A stretch of 64,000 nucleotides of DNA from Quillaja saponaria (GCA_029379385.1 CM055605.1:7909001-7973000); one strand, 5' to 3'; positions 36,290-48,088 are shown, counted from the stretch's first letter. Program-made: numbers and translations. Notes: generated from the letters alone by a model not told the origin.

Positions 36290-38099
36290 GAAATGGGGAA
36301 AAAGGAAAAGGTGAATTAAAAAATTATTATTAATTATTAAGAATAAGATAAATTAATTCAAAAAAATTAAATTATTATTGTACATTAAGTTTTTTTTTAT
36401 TTTTAATTTCTCACTTTCTCTATCTTATTTCTTCTTTTTTATATTTTTCTTTTAACAATTGAACTATACATATTTATGCAATAATTACAATGTAATATTA
36501 AGAAAATGAAAAAATTATCATTAAATTACAAATTCAAATAATAACTTTTATAAATTAAGAAGATAATATTAACTAATTTATTAATAATTTAAATATTATA
36601 TTAAGAAAATAAAATTTGTTTATGTATGTTGAAATGGAATCTATATAAAGAATTTAATTTTATAAAAAAATAAAAATGTTGAAAAGAGCATACATAAAAA
36701 ATAAAAATAATAACTTATAATGATTAATTTGAAAGATTGTGATTATCTATTAATTATGACAGAAATATTGTGATTATGAACTAATTTGATAATTTGTAAG
36801 AATAGAATAAGTGATAATTCATAGGTAAAGTAATCAAGAAGAGACAAAAATAATAATAAGAAATTGATTTTCAAAAGATAAGAATGAAAAGATAACCAAT
36901 CAGAGTTGTTGGGCCTAAAGTTATTGGGCAGTCACTAAAGTTCAACCTCTACTTTTATGATTTTGATGAATTCGATATTCGTTGGTGTAATTTTTAATGT
37001 AAGTCGGTATACAATAAGCGGTTTATGGAAAATAAATTCTGGGATGTTGACAAAGTATCTAAAATTGATTAATGCTAGCTTAGCTCAGCAATTGTTATTC
37101 TATTTTTATTTTTAATGTCAAGTTCAAGCAATTTCAATATAACTAAAAAATATTAAAATTTGTTAATAAATATTCACAAAATAACAATCAAACTACTGTC
37201 AAAACACAAATCATCACATTAGCTATCAATTTATGATGATGGGAAGCTTCTATAAAATGTCTTTGAAATATGTACTCATTGAGAAAGGCAACTATTTTGA
37301 AAAACAAAAAATTATAGTCAATAAAAGTGTGTTTCACTTTACATATTCAAATTTTTCTTTGACAAAGTCATAAGTGTAAAATCGTTATAAATTTTGTAGT
37401 CTTATAGATGATTTATTTTTGACCGAATCATATATGTGAATAAGTCAAATTATGCATAAGCTGGTCAGGACAATACTAACCACTAAATCAAAAAAAAAAA
37501 AAAAAAAACTTCTTTCCATATTTATTGAAAAACATTAAGATCTAAAATTTGAAAAATTAACACCCCTCTCTCGAGAATGGATGAAAAATTAATGATGTTA
37601 TAAGATATTTTTAGAAAAATATTAAAATGTTGTAGGTTTATTTTAAAAGTATTAAAAAAAAATCATAATTTACCTTTCTCTTTTCAATGAATACCAAATA
37701 CTTATATTTTCCTTGAATTATATGTTAATGTCAATTTTTATTAACATATTATTTTTAATAAAATAGGAAACAAAATGTTTTTGACACATACTAAAGTAGA
37801 ACTATGTGTGAATATTAAATAGAACTAAGTTAGATTCTTTTTCTTCTAATTTTTATGGTTTGAACAATATAGAAATATAATATCTATATGAATTTAAAAA
37901 ATAAGCTCAAGCTCTCAAAGAGAAAATAGGTAGTTGATTTATATAAATCTACCTGATGAATTTTTTATTTATTTTTTTAGATTTTGAAAGGAAAATACGA
38001 AACGTCAAGATGAAAATATCTTCTTAATTTTTCTAATCTAAGGTTGCATTGTGTTTCTCTTAGTCATCCAAACTATTCTTGCCGTTTTTCCTAGTTCTT
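36290..38099. other. AT-rich spacer upstream of the LIN37-like gene
   Basis: No gene seen. An A run occurs near 37491-37508. The first bases hold the LIN37 promoter and leader, but no clear TATA box stands out. Confidence 0.5.
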
Positions 38100-39170
38100 C
38101 ATCCAAACAGAGGTGGTGTGAATATCATAAATAATGTGGACAATTTTACTTAAAGTTGTTTCTCATTTAAGAAACATGACCCTCCTACTAAATTGTGCGA
38201 CACTAATAAATTGTGCTAGCATACTACTGACAGGTGTTTGTCCTTGTCCAATTGGTTTCATAACAATTTTCGTCATCAAAATTAGTATCGTCCAGCTGCT
38301 GCAATGTCTAGCAACACTTCCACTGATATATCTTTTTCATCTCCTGTTATGCAACTTACACCAGAAAAATTGACATTTTTCACACAACATCGACAATCTC
38401 AGTCTGGTAACACTTAGTAACTCTACCTCTTCATTTCATTGCTTTTCTGCATGCTCTATGACTTTATGTACTAAGCTTTGGTTACTTTATTCTACTTGTT
38501 GTAACCACGTGACATCTAATTCTACTTTATTTTCACACTCCACACCAAACACATCTATTCCTTTTACACACACTGTTAATGGTACACCTTTGCATGCCAC
38601 ACATATAGGAGATATCTTTATACCTGCACTTTCTATCTCTCATACATATCTTATTCCATCCTTAGCTCACAATCTTATTTCTCATGACCAAATTGTTGAT
38701 CATGGCTGTGAAGTTAATTTTAACTATTTTGGTTGCACTGTTTAAGACAAGCGGACGAGAAAGATATTTGGGTTAGAGCGTAAGGTAGATCGTCCTTTAT
38801 GTTGGATTGCCTTCACCTTCCATCTAATTATAATGCCACCTCTTCCATCTCTTTCAACAAAACTCTACAATTTTGGAATTCCCGTCGTAGTCACATCATT
38901 GTTAAAGTTTCATATGCTTATTTCCAATGGCCAATTAGGTCTGTGTATGTCTCTAATTTCCATTGTTTACCTCATTAGATAAGTAAACAAACAAAATTTT
39001 CTTTTAATAATAATGAGTCTAAGGCTAACTACTATCTTTGATTTGGTTTATTCTGATGTGTGGGTGCTCTCCCCGGTTTTCTTCAGGGGTCTAGATATTT
39101 TGTGATTTTGTGGACGAATTACTCTCATTTTATCGAAGAGGCACCATGTTTTCAAAATTCTCATTGTTTT
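38100..39170 (+). mobile_element. Second Ty1/copia relic, heavily decayed
   Basis: Translations in changing frames show copia landmarks in the right order. There is a gag/knuckle-like 'HTTDRC' with 'RPAAAMSSNTST' near 38215-38330. A protease/spacer segment at 38470-38745 reads NGTPLHATHIGDIFIP, SLAHNLISHDQIVDHGCEV and FGCTV. An integrase stretch near 39030-39120 reads FDLVYSDVW and LSPVF. Stops and shifts are frequent; no RT or LTR was found. This copy is from a different lineage and is older than the element at 1-3885. Confidence 0.75.
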
Positions 39171-40142
39171 AAGTGATGGAGAAGAAAATAGTAATGTTTT
39201 TTTTGTTTTCTAAATTTTATAAAATTAGAAATCAATTTGCAAGAATTGATAATGAGTCAAACTAAACCAAATGTATTTTCATATCCAATTTTCAAAAAAC
39301 ACTCAAACAGATTACAGCCTTATGTTTTATAAAAATTGACTTAGGGTAGTATTTGTAACAAGAATATTCGAGAAATTTATTTCATTTAGAATGAATTTTA
39401 ATAAATTTTTTTGTTTGAAATACATAATTGAACTAGTATTGAATTCATTCTAAATATAATTTTTACACTATTTCATCATTTTGAAATTCTTGTGAAACAT
39501 GGTTTGGTTTACAATAGTTCATTTTTAATTAAGGTTTAAAAACTATTTAGACAATTATACCCTAAATTTACTTGAAATTTATAATGATTGTCCAAGCCAC
39601 CATGCTCTCCCGTTCCTTCCGCACTTCTCTCGAAGCTCTGTTGCCTTTTCCTTATCCAAAGCTCAGTTTCACCTTCACACCCATACATTCTCAATCATTG
39701 ATTTCATCCTTTATATTGGTATTTGATGACGAGTCTCAAAAGTTTGTGTTCCTCCATAGCTACAAAGAGTTTGTTTTGCTTCCAATACTTTGTTGTCCCA
39801 CCCATGCTTATACAATTTTTAACTGCTTTATCCATAGAATTTCCCAACCAAACCTTAACAAGGGAGAGAAAAAGAGGAGAGAGAGGGGATGTCATGAGAA
39901 AGTGGAACATCAAAATATAAATTAAAGGGCTATATTGTAAGATCATTAATTTAAATTGAATTCTAAAACTTATGTTTACAATCCAAACAATAATTCAATT
40001 CAGTTTAATTTATTTTTATCAGTACAATAACTTGTTTCAAACATCATAAAATAATTTAAATTGAATTAAAATCAATTGAATTCTTATGTAGATTTATTTT
40101 AAACAGACTCTTAATTAATTTTTATTTTTAGAATGGTTTTTC
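39171..40142. other. AT-rich spacer
   Basis: No gene is supported. An open frame at 39572-39925 has no recognisable features, and its codon content matches the spacer. Repeated 'ttaaattgaatt' words near 39950-40085 suggest an old repeat. Confidence 0.4.
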
Positions 40143-40320
40143 TAATGAGTGCGCTTAGAGCACTTGTTAAGGTGATGAATATAAAAAATTTGTACCATTT
40201 ATTACAATAGTTGTTCATGATTTCAGTAATTTGTAATAAATAATTTACTATTTTAAAAATATTTCAAATTCTAAAATTTATATTTATCGTACCTTATTAA
40301 GTGCCCTAAGACACTCATTA
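40143..40320. mobile_element. MITE with about 29-bp terminal inverted repeats
   Basis: The left end 'taatgagtgcgcttagagca' continues 'cttgttaaggt'. The right end, complemented, reads 'taatgagtgtcttagggcac' then 'ttaataaggt'. The ends are flanked by TA, as in Stowaway-type elements. Total about 178 bp, non-coding. A related end occurs at 42200. Confidence 0.75.
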
Positions 40321-40595
40321 TAAAAATCATTTCTAGAATTACAAAAACTTAATTAATTTTTCTTTTTAATTTTTGAGAATTATAAAAAATTTGAATTTTG
40401 TCATTAAAGATTATTTTTCAATCATATTCTTTAAGACTCAATTTTCTGTAATCAATTCTTCAAATTTTAGTTTTTTTTTTTCTAACCATTTCCTCGAGAA
40501 GTCAACTTATTAAATCGTTATTCAAGTCAAACTTGTTAAATTGAAAAAGGATTCAACATAATTTTTTTAATAAACTGTGAAGTTAAAAAAAAAAA

Positions 40596-40790
40596 CTACA
40601 AAGCAGACAAGGCAATCCTATGCATCCAAACGACCCTAGTGATGTCTCCATCTAAAAGCTGCCTAACTTCCTTAGGAGGTTGATTCCACCTAAAAAGCCT
40701 ACTAGTACCATCCAACATAATATTAGCTAACTTATCCTTCACACTGTTAGCCTCTCGACAAACATGTTTCGTTGCATGAAATTCAATAGA
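40596..40790 (-). pseudogene. LINE-type RNase H C-terminal fragment
   Basis: The minus strand reads HVCREANSVKDKLANIMLDG and continues through RLFRWNQPPKEVRQLL to a TAG at 40598-40596. The H-x-x-R-E-A-N-x-x-x-D-x-L-A pattern is typical of the RNase H domain found with plant non-LTR reverse transcriptases. Only the last 55 or so codons remain, as expected for a 5'-truncated LINE insertion or a captured fragment. Confidence 0.65.
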
Positions 40791-41218
40791 ATTAGTTGAT
40801 ATATATAGCTATAAATATGTATAGAAATTTTATGGTTTTGAAAGATTTAAAGCCTATTCACTTTATAAAATAAAAAATAAAAAATCTTTTGAATCCCTAA
40901 TTCTCATTTTCAACACAAAAAAGATTTAATGAGGAATAGGCTCCAAATTCTACTAAATCATCAAATTTCTTTAGTTGTTTTTATACCCATCAAATATTTG
41001 ATTCCATTAAATCTCCTCAATTTAAGCATACATGCATGAATTGATTAACTACCCAATTTTAAAAAAATAGGTACGCGAAAAAAATTAAATCCTAAAAAAC
41101 CCTCTTAGAAAAAATAATCATAGTGTATAAATATAAAAAAAATAATGTGATTATTAAGGATCAATTAGTAACTGTATAGGATTTTATTTTTCCCACGAGT
41201 ATTCCCATATACTCTTTT

Positions 41219-42036
41219 GGCTAGTTTGGTAGGCTAGATTGGCCATTCCATTACATGTATGATTCTATTAAATGAATATTTTTCGTTTGGTACGTTTTTA
41301 GCCACATAATACTTATTCCATTCAAGTTATTTTATTCCATATAAGTAGAAATCCTCAAACCCACCTAAGGGGGTGGGATTCCTCATCCCTACTTCTATGG
41401 AATTGGTTTAGTAAATTAAATGATAAAAAAATCATTCTATCATGTAAAATAATAAATTAAATATTAATAAATTAATATTATTATTCATAAACAAGAAATA
41501 TATTTATTATTTAATTTAGTCAAATGAAAAAAATGCCCTACATATCACATTAAAAAAAATATAAAATCATATAAAATAAAAAAATTGTATATAAAAATAA
41601 TAATAAATTAATTCATTTTAATCAAATGACAAAAATACCCTTCATATCATTGTAAATAATATAATTATAAATAAATAAATTAGTTAAGTAATTTTAAATT
41701 AAAATATTATTATTAATAAATAATAAAATAAATATAAGTAATAATAATAAATAAATAAATTATATATTTTTAAAAAAATTATTAAAATATTGGGAGATAT
41801 ATATATTTCATAACTTATGTTTAATTTTTATTACTTTATCTATAGAATGATATTTTTGTCATTTTAACATAAGTTTGATATTATTTAATGTCTAAAAATT
41901 ATATAGAAAATTAATAAATATAATGAAATGATTATTCCTCACTAATGCTACCAAACAGTAGAATGAAATGATCATTCAATTCTCATTCTATTCCCATTCC
42001 AATTCCACAAAAATCATTCCTGCTTACTAAACTAGC
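41219..42036. mobile_element. Degraded MITE-like element (about 0.8 kb) with imperfect inverted ends
   Basis: The left end 'ggctagtttggtaggctag' pairs with the complement of the right end, 'gctagtttagtaagca'. Just inside both ends lie 'cattcc'-rich phrases, including 'gaatgaaatgatcattc' near 41961. The inside is very AT-rich and non-coding. This organisation recalls a common plant hAT-like MITE type. Confidence 0.5.
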
Positions 42037-42043
42037 TCTTTGA

Positions 42044-42187
42044 GTGTGAGCCTAATCTTGTTTTAAGTTCATAACTACCCCTCCCCACAAGATGTTTGTC
42101 TCTCGGGATTCGTGACTGCCCTTCCCCATAAGTATTTTTCTGGAAGCTCAAACCTCTAACCACTTGAACCATGCCTTATTGGGTAGA
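42044..42187 (-). mobile_element. SINE-like repeat, copy B (minus orientation)
   Basis: The minus strand starts near 'tacccaataaggcatggttc' and has 'aagtggttagagg', an A-box-like start. 'cacgaatccc' then takes the B-box position. It continues through 'cttgtggggaggggtag' and 'gattaggctcacac'. These parts match copy C at 47909-48075 and, in the second half, copy A at 15291-15391. It directly abuts the right end of the MITE at 41219-42036. Confidence 0.6.
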
Positions 42188-42199
42188 CTTTTCTAATTA

Positions 42200-42225
42200 A
42201 CTAGTGCCCTTAGACCACTTGTTAA

Positions 42226-42272
<47 letters not shown>
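42200..42272 (+). repeat. Half MITE end followed by an expanded (TA)n microsatellite
   Basis: 'actagtgcccttagaccact' then 'tgttaaa' resembles the left end of the MITE at 40143. It runs straight into about 21 TA units (42230-42272). The opposite end of the element is not recognisable. Confidence 0.6.
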
Positions 42273-42277
<5 letters not shown>

Positions 42278-44357
42278 TTTTTAACTTTTATTACTTTACA
42301 ATTAATGAATTATGATTTATAAAATATCTTAACTTTTTGGAAACCGAAATTTACAAGCAGAATATTTATTCCATAAGGGCTTATTTGATCCAATCATACT
42401 GTATAATCCTTTAAAGGGCGTTATGGGTGAGTTATTTCAGCTCTATGCTTTCTTTCCCTCGACTCAATTAAATCAAGTGCAGCCTTAATTAATGTTTTAG
42501 AAAAATTCTAAATAAATTTCATAAAAAAATGTTACACAAGGTACATGAGGTATATTCTAAATTTCAAAAGGGTTAATTATCTACTCCAATGATAGGTGGT
42601 CAAGCGCATTTATTTATGAGTAAACTTTTTGTATTTAATATTATCTTAAATAAAACTTGTTGTAAAATGAACCATTTATTTATTTATAATATAATATTAA
42701 TTTTAATATGAATTAATATGTTCTTTGGTTCTAATTTGGAAGCAAATTATGCCACGTACGTACTTCATCAAATCTAAAAAGGCTAGAAGGTCTATGATGT
42801 TTAAGCTGCATTAACAATGACTTTAATACATTAACTAAAGAAAGCTCAAAAGTTAATTAAGACTCTGTACCAACATGTAGTATTCAATTAGTCATTGTCC
42901 ATGCCACTCAAAACAAATATTCGATAAGGTCCATATTATTAAGGTTAAAGTTAAATATAATATATATTCTTTGTCCATACTCGTTATCACCCTCAATAAT
43001 TATTAAATTGTTAAATATTATAAATTTTTTAATCTATTAATTAGTTTCAACAAAATGACTTGAATTAATTCATACTCTATTCACATTAATTATGATAAAT
43101 AAAAGTGCTTAATTAAATGTTACACAATTCTCAATAAATAATTACTTTTTTAGAAAAAATTATAATTTTTGGCAGATTATAGGAAACAAATTAGCAGGGA
43201 ATGTAGTCAATTTCATTTCACATCAATCTAAAATTGAGTTTAGTAATTTTTTTTTTATAGAAGGGTATGTGATTTGTAACAAGTCACAGTATTTAAAAAT
43301 TATTTAGTTAATTATTTTTTAGGTATTTATTCTATTAATTTTAAAAAATAAAAATTTTTAAATAAAAAATAAAAAAATTACTTTATTAATTTTAAAATAC
43401 CTTAAATTTATCCTTAATTAATTTATAAATCATTTAATTTTTTTGAGAATATTTTCTTAATCAATAATTTTTATTTTTGTCATTTTATATCTTTATAGTA
43501 ATTTTTGTTTGACCAAATACCTTATTTATTATTTTTCCAATCTGCATCAACTTTCTAAAAAAAAAAATTAAATAAGATTATTGTAACTTTTTTACAACTG
43601 TTTTTCTACATAATAAAAGTCACAATAATTTTTTTTTTAAATGAAATATTATCAACCTCAGCCTAATAGACATCAATACGTGTGATATTTGTTCCTAGGA
43701 CAATTGATTAATTCCTTAATTAATATTTAATTGCGGATATAATAATGGTGGTCCCTAATTTGAAAGCAAATGCCACACGTACCTCAAGTCTAGAGGCTAC
43801 CATGTCTATGATGTTTAGGGTTGTCCATGTAGCATCTTTATTTAATATAATAGCCTTATCACAAACCCTAATTATTGACAATAATACAATTAAACCCGAT
43901 AAGAAAATAATGGTGATATATACATTATTTAAAATTATTTTGTGTACAAAAAATGCTTTGTTATAGTAAAAATAAAATTGTTAAGTATGTAAAATTTAAT
44001 CTATTTGTACATCTAACAATTTTAGGTAGTATTCATATCATTATCCTTAAAAAATTATATCCACCTTGTCCAATCATTCTTAATGTGCTTTTATTAATTG
44101 TATTTTAAAATGGTGATTATAATAATATTAGTTTGAAACTTTATATTAACTTTTTCTTTGCATGCACCGAGGCTTCACAATGAACTGATTGATGTATACT
44201 TTTGCGATTGCATACGAGAAAACAGAAAAAGAAAACAACACGAAAAGGTAGAAAATGTGTGCAACTCGTGGGCGGCCAATTCATTCTTTAATTCAGCATT
44301 GGTTAATCCCTCAATCATAGTGTACTCTTAACGAAGTTTTGTGTTTCTTTGGATGCC
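42273..44357. other. AT-rich spacer upstream of the amidase gene
   Basis: No conserved protein seen in any frame. The phrase 'ctaatttggaagcaaat' at about 42731 recurs as 'ctaatttgaaagcaaat' at about 43755, each followed by 'gccac' words and 'gtctatgatgttta'. This is a partial duplication about 1 kb apart. Confidence 0.45.
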
Positions 44358-44365
44358 TATAAATA
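44358..44365 (+). promoter_or_regulatory. TATA box of the amidase gene
   Basis: TATAAATA lies 50 bp upstream of the ATG at 44408. The in-frame ATG at 44378 is only about 12 bases from the box, too close to be transcribed, so 44408 is the likely start. Confidence 0.7.
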
Positions 44366-44407
44366 CGTACACTTACCATGTTGGCTTTCATTCAATTCAA
44401 ACCAAAC

Positions 44408-46351
44408 ATGGCAACCGAAACCTATTCTCATGCATTATTTATATTTGAGGAAACAACCATCGACAAAATCCAAGCTTCTATGACCAACAACCAAGTTACC
44501 TCTAGGGAGCTGGTTGATTACTACCAAAGAATGCATGGAAATGACACTCGACTTAAGAGTTTCATAGAGTGGAACAAGGATGCATTTAACCAATCTGATG
44601 CGGCTGACAAAGACCGCAACGCCGGGCATACAGGGACCTTAGTGCGCGGCATTCCTGTCCTTCTCAAGGATAACATTGCAACCAAGGATGGTTTGAACAC
44701 CACGTCTGGCTCCTATGCCCTGCTACGTTCAGTTGTGCCACGTGATGCCTTTGTTGCTCAGAAGTTGTGAGATGCCAAGGCTGTACTCCTGGGAAAAGGG
44801 AGCTTGAGTGAGTGGTCAGGGTTTAGGGATTTGAACGCTCCTCGTGGTTGGAGTGCTCGAGGTGGCCAAGGAAAGGTACACCATTCTTTGTGTACTTCTC
44901 ACACATGATATACAAATGATTAATTGTCCTTGATCCCTAAGCTATAGCGCTCAATTGATTAGGCATATATATATTTATGGTTTGACTAATTATGATATAC
45001 TACTGCAGAATCCTTCTAATCTAGAAGCATTTGTTTGTGGGTCAAGCAGTGGACCGGCAATAGGAGTAGCAGCCAATTTAGTGACAGTAGCACTGGGTTC
45101 TGAAACTGATGGATCTATTCTTTGTCCTGCAAGTGCCAACTCTGTTGTGGGTTTTAAACCTACTGTTGGTCTCACAAGTAGAGATGGAGTCATCCCAATT
45201 TCTTCTAGACAGGACACTGTTGGGTAAGTGACTTTCCATAAATGCGATGATGTACATATATGATGCACTATGTTATATATATATGTGTGTGTGTGAATGT
45301 GTGTTACAGGCCAATAACAAGGACGGTAGCAGATGCTGTACATGTTCTTGATATTATAGCAGGCACGGATCCAAGGGATTCAGCAACTCAAAATGCAAGT
45401 GTACACAAACCAGCAAATGGCTACAAACAACATCTTATAGTTGGAGGACTTAGTGGGAAGAGATTAGGGATACTGAGAACATCACCCTTTTTTAATCTTA
45501 CCGGGCCATATGATGCCGAATATAATCAAACATACGAGAACCATTTCAAAACAATAAAGTAAGCGAAAAAAAAAAAAAAAAAAAATTTCACAACAATTAA
45601 ATATTGTTACTTGATACTGAGATGAATCTTATTTTTCATAATATAGGGGTAAAGGTGGAGTTTTAGTGGACAATCTGGTGATACCCAACATGAACACCAT
45701 CTTGAACTTCATCTTGAGTGGCGAAAAATTGGCACTATTGGCTGAGTTTAAAATTGCACTGAATGCATATTTAGGAAATTTGACTTCTTCTCCAGTGAAA
45801 TCTTTGTTGGATGTCATAAATTTCAACAAAAATAGCACAAATGTAAGTATCCATATATTCATTACGGAATTTCAATATGATTATCAAAAAAAATAAAAAT
45901 TGATCTAGCTAGAAACTTAAACTGTTAAAAAATTGGGTTTTCATTAATAATTGTCACGCAGGAAAATATTGACAAAATTGGGCAAGGGCTCCTGTTGGAA
46001 GCACAAAGTACAAATGGATTAAACTCAACAGTGAATGAAGCAATTTCAAATTTAACAAAGCTCTCAACACAAGGTTTTGAGAAAGTGATGACAGATAACA
46101 AGTTGGATGCTTTGCTGATTCCAGGTATTGTTGAGACTTCATACAGCTTTCTTTCGATTGGGGGATACCCAGCAATTACAATCCCAGCTGGTTATGATAG
46201 CGATAACTGGCCTTTTGGCCTTGTCTTTGGGGGGCTCAAGTACACAGAGAATAAGCTTATTGAAGTTGCTTATGGCTTTGAGCAAGCAACTCTTGCTAGA
46301 AGAGCTCCTAATGTTTCTGCATTACTGATTAGGAAGGTCACTGATGTTTGA
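44408..46351 (+). pseudogene. Amidase-signature family gene with one in-frame nonsense codon
   Basis: The exons are 44408-44875, 45009-45223, 45310-45558, 45647-45842 and 45962-46351, totalling 506 codons including stops, with all phases consistent. Amidase-signature enzymes hydrolyse amide bonds with a Ser-cisSer-Lys triad. The Lys is K87 in LLKDNIATKD, the cis-Ser lies in CGSSSGPA, and the nucleophile is the Ser of SETDGSILCPA. GYPAITIPAGYD near the C-terminus is also typical. Closest in style to the plant At4g34880-like group. Codon 121 is TGA (44768-44770) in KL*DAKAVLLGKGS, where relatives carry Arg, a CGA-to-TGA type change. Everything else is intact, so inactivation is recent, allele-specific, or read through. 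No signal peptide is evident. Confidence 0.88.
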
Positions 46352-46929
46352 TGGTCAGATAGTTAGTGACGTATCCCTCAAAGCCTTGCTCTAAAAAATA
46401 AATGTACAGGAAATGAGCTAGCTTCTTGCCTGTAACTACAAATGAAATAAGAGGGATGAGAATGAGATGTATCTATCTGAATTATTAATGTTGTTCCTAT
46501 CAACTAAAATTATCTAAATTTTGACATTGAAAGCAAAATAATGAGTTGGGATGCAATATAGGAAAACTAAATCAACAAAATCTGAGTATATATTGACCCT
46601 TCTACGAGTAGAGCCTCAGCTTTGTCACAACAGGTAAATTTTAACTAAGGAAAGCGAAGGAGACTCTTGAGAAATGAGTATCTGCCCTAAATGGGTTACC
46701 TGATTTTCTAAACAGAATCATGGCAATATAGCAATCCCACCTCACTTTCAATCGAATTCGAACCCTCTGCCACAAATCTACCCCATTTTTGGATCTTACT
46801 ATGGCTAAGGCTCTGGCTTCCCATTTTCACTGCAAGTAGCTAAGGCCCTGCATGAGGGAGGGACAGAATATAAAGTTTATTTTGCCCTTCATCACTCATC
46901 TCACCTCAGACAGCATAAACAAAAAAGTT
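46352..46929. other. Downstream flank of the amidase gene
   Basis: AATAAA at 46397-46402 is a good polyadenylation signal, 45 bases after the stop. The segment 46740-46780 ('gaattcgaaccctctgcc') resembles a tRNA B box but no tRNA can be folded from it. The rest is unclassified. Confidence 0.5.
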
Positions 46930-47908
46930 ATAAGAATACCAAGATGACCATTAGAACAATGAACATCACATTCGAGTAAATAACCAAAACTGAACTCTAC
47001 CTAGTGTTACAGATCTACACCTAATTGGAATGATATTTGGCAAGTTGTTAGTTATATCAGGTAACACAGCTAAATCTAACATGGTTTCATATGATGAGAA
47101 CACGGCAGAATAATGTGCACATTACTTGTTTGAATTGGAGATATATGAGCACAGCCAAAAACAAATCAGCAGATCATATCATACCAGCTCCACCAACAAA
47201 CATTATTGTAAAAGCTCGCATGCATAGTTCATTATTATATATGTCAATTGAATCTAAAAATCGACTTCGTGTTTTGGTTACTATATTACTTATAAGAAAA
47301 GCAGTTGCATTCATATAGTTAAGTACCAAGATGATTTTCAGAATACATGAAACGTATAAGTACTGCTAGCACTCAGAAGTCAGAAGCAAATGTAGACATC
47401 GCAATGATTTCATATGAAGGGTTAGCTTCAGTCCCTTCCTTTTTGCATAAGTCATGGTACGGTGACACTTTCTGGATGATGGCCATCGATGCATATTGGT
47501 CATATTTTTTTATTTTTTTGGTACATTAGGGTGCTCGAACTCAGCACCGAGGAATGAAAAGACAAGTACTAATTGTTTGAGCTAAGCTCTCGTATGTACA
47601 TTAATATTACTAAATTGGAAATGACCAAATTAGACTAGAAGAATGGAAACAACATCAGGGTTCAGAGCTTAAGGTTAAGAAGGATGAAAACTAGAAAGAA
47701 GTGATAAACATGCATAAGTTTAAAACGGTGAGAGAAAATTCAAGGAAGAAATGATAAACAAAACTATAATTTAGAAACGTGTAAAAGGTGATATAGCTAG
47801 AAGAGATAGAGGTATAATCATAATTCATAAGAGATGTTATGCTTAATGAATGATATATTTCAGATAGGGCTAAATGCATGGCAAATAAAAATCATGCAAC
47901 AGTTATAA
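46930..47908 (+). repeat. Second copy of the LIN37-intron block
   Basis: It matches 33523-34665 in the same order and orientation, for example 'aaaagcagttgcat.catat', 'gaagtcagaagcaaatgtag' and 'ctggatgatggccatcgatg'. A SINE at 47503-47599 interrupts it, and a second SINE has inserted at its right end. Being far from any gene and carrying later insertions, it has evolved separately for some time. Confidence 0.85.
47503..47599 (-). mobile_element. tRNA-type SINE inserted in the duplicated block
   Basis: The minus strand reads 'gagcttagctcaaacaatta' then 'gtacttg' (A box like tRNA TAGCTCA..GG). About 45 bases on comes 'tgagttcgagcacc' (B box like GGTTCGANNCC), and it ends in an A-rich tail 'accaaaaaaataaaaaaat'. 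The homologous site in the LIN37 intron (near 33973) lacks this segment, proving an insertion or precise difference. The target duplication is not clear. Confidence 0.7.
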
Positions 47909-48088
47909 TTTTATTTTTTTTGGTTTCTCACGATTATCCCCACACTTTTTGGGTATGAGCCCAATTTCATTTGGGGTTTGTGGCTACCCCTCCTCACAAG
48001 TGTTTTTCTTTGCAGAGGTCCCTCAACCACTGAACTCAAGCTTGCCTTACCACTTGAATCATATATTATTGGGTTGCAGCAGTTATAA
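47896..48088 (-). mobile_element. SINE-like repeat, copy C, with target-site duplication
   Basis: The element at 47909-48075 (minus) is bounded by GCAACAGTTATAA (47896-47908) and GCAGCAGTTATAA (48076-48088), a 13-bp target-site duplication with one mismatch. Its minus-strand 3' end is A-rich ('accaaaaaaaataaaa'). The head 'aacccaataatatatgattc' and 'aagtggtaagg' match copy B. The second half matches copies A and B, but the B-box segment seen in copy A is deleted. These are the marks of a retroposed SINE. Confidence 0.8.

Noticed and set aside
39572..39925. 117-codon open frame in spacer DNA
   Set aside because: No recognisable motif, overlapping open frames on both strands, and no promoter or splice context.
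46740..46790. tRNA-like 'gaattcgaaccc' segment
   Set aside because: No matching acceptor stem, D-arm or anticodon arm could be found at tRNA spacing on either strand.
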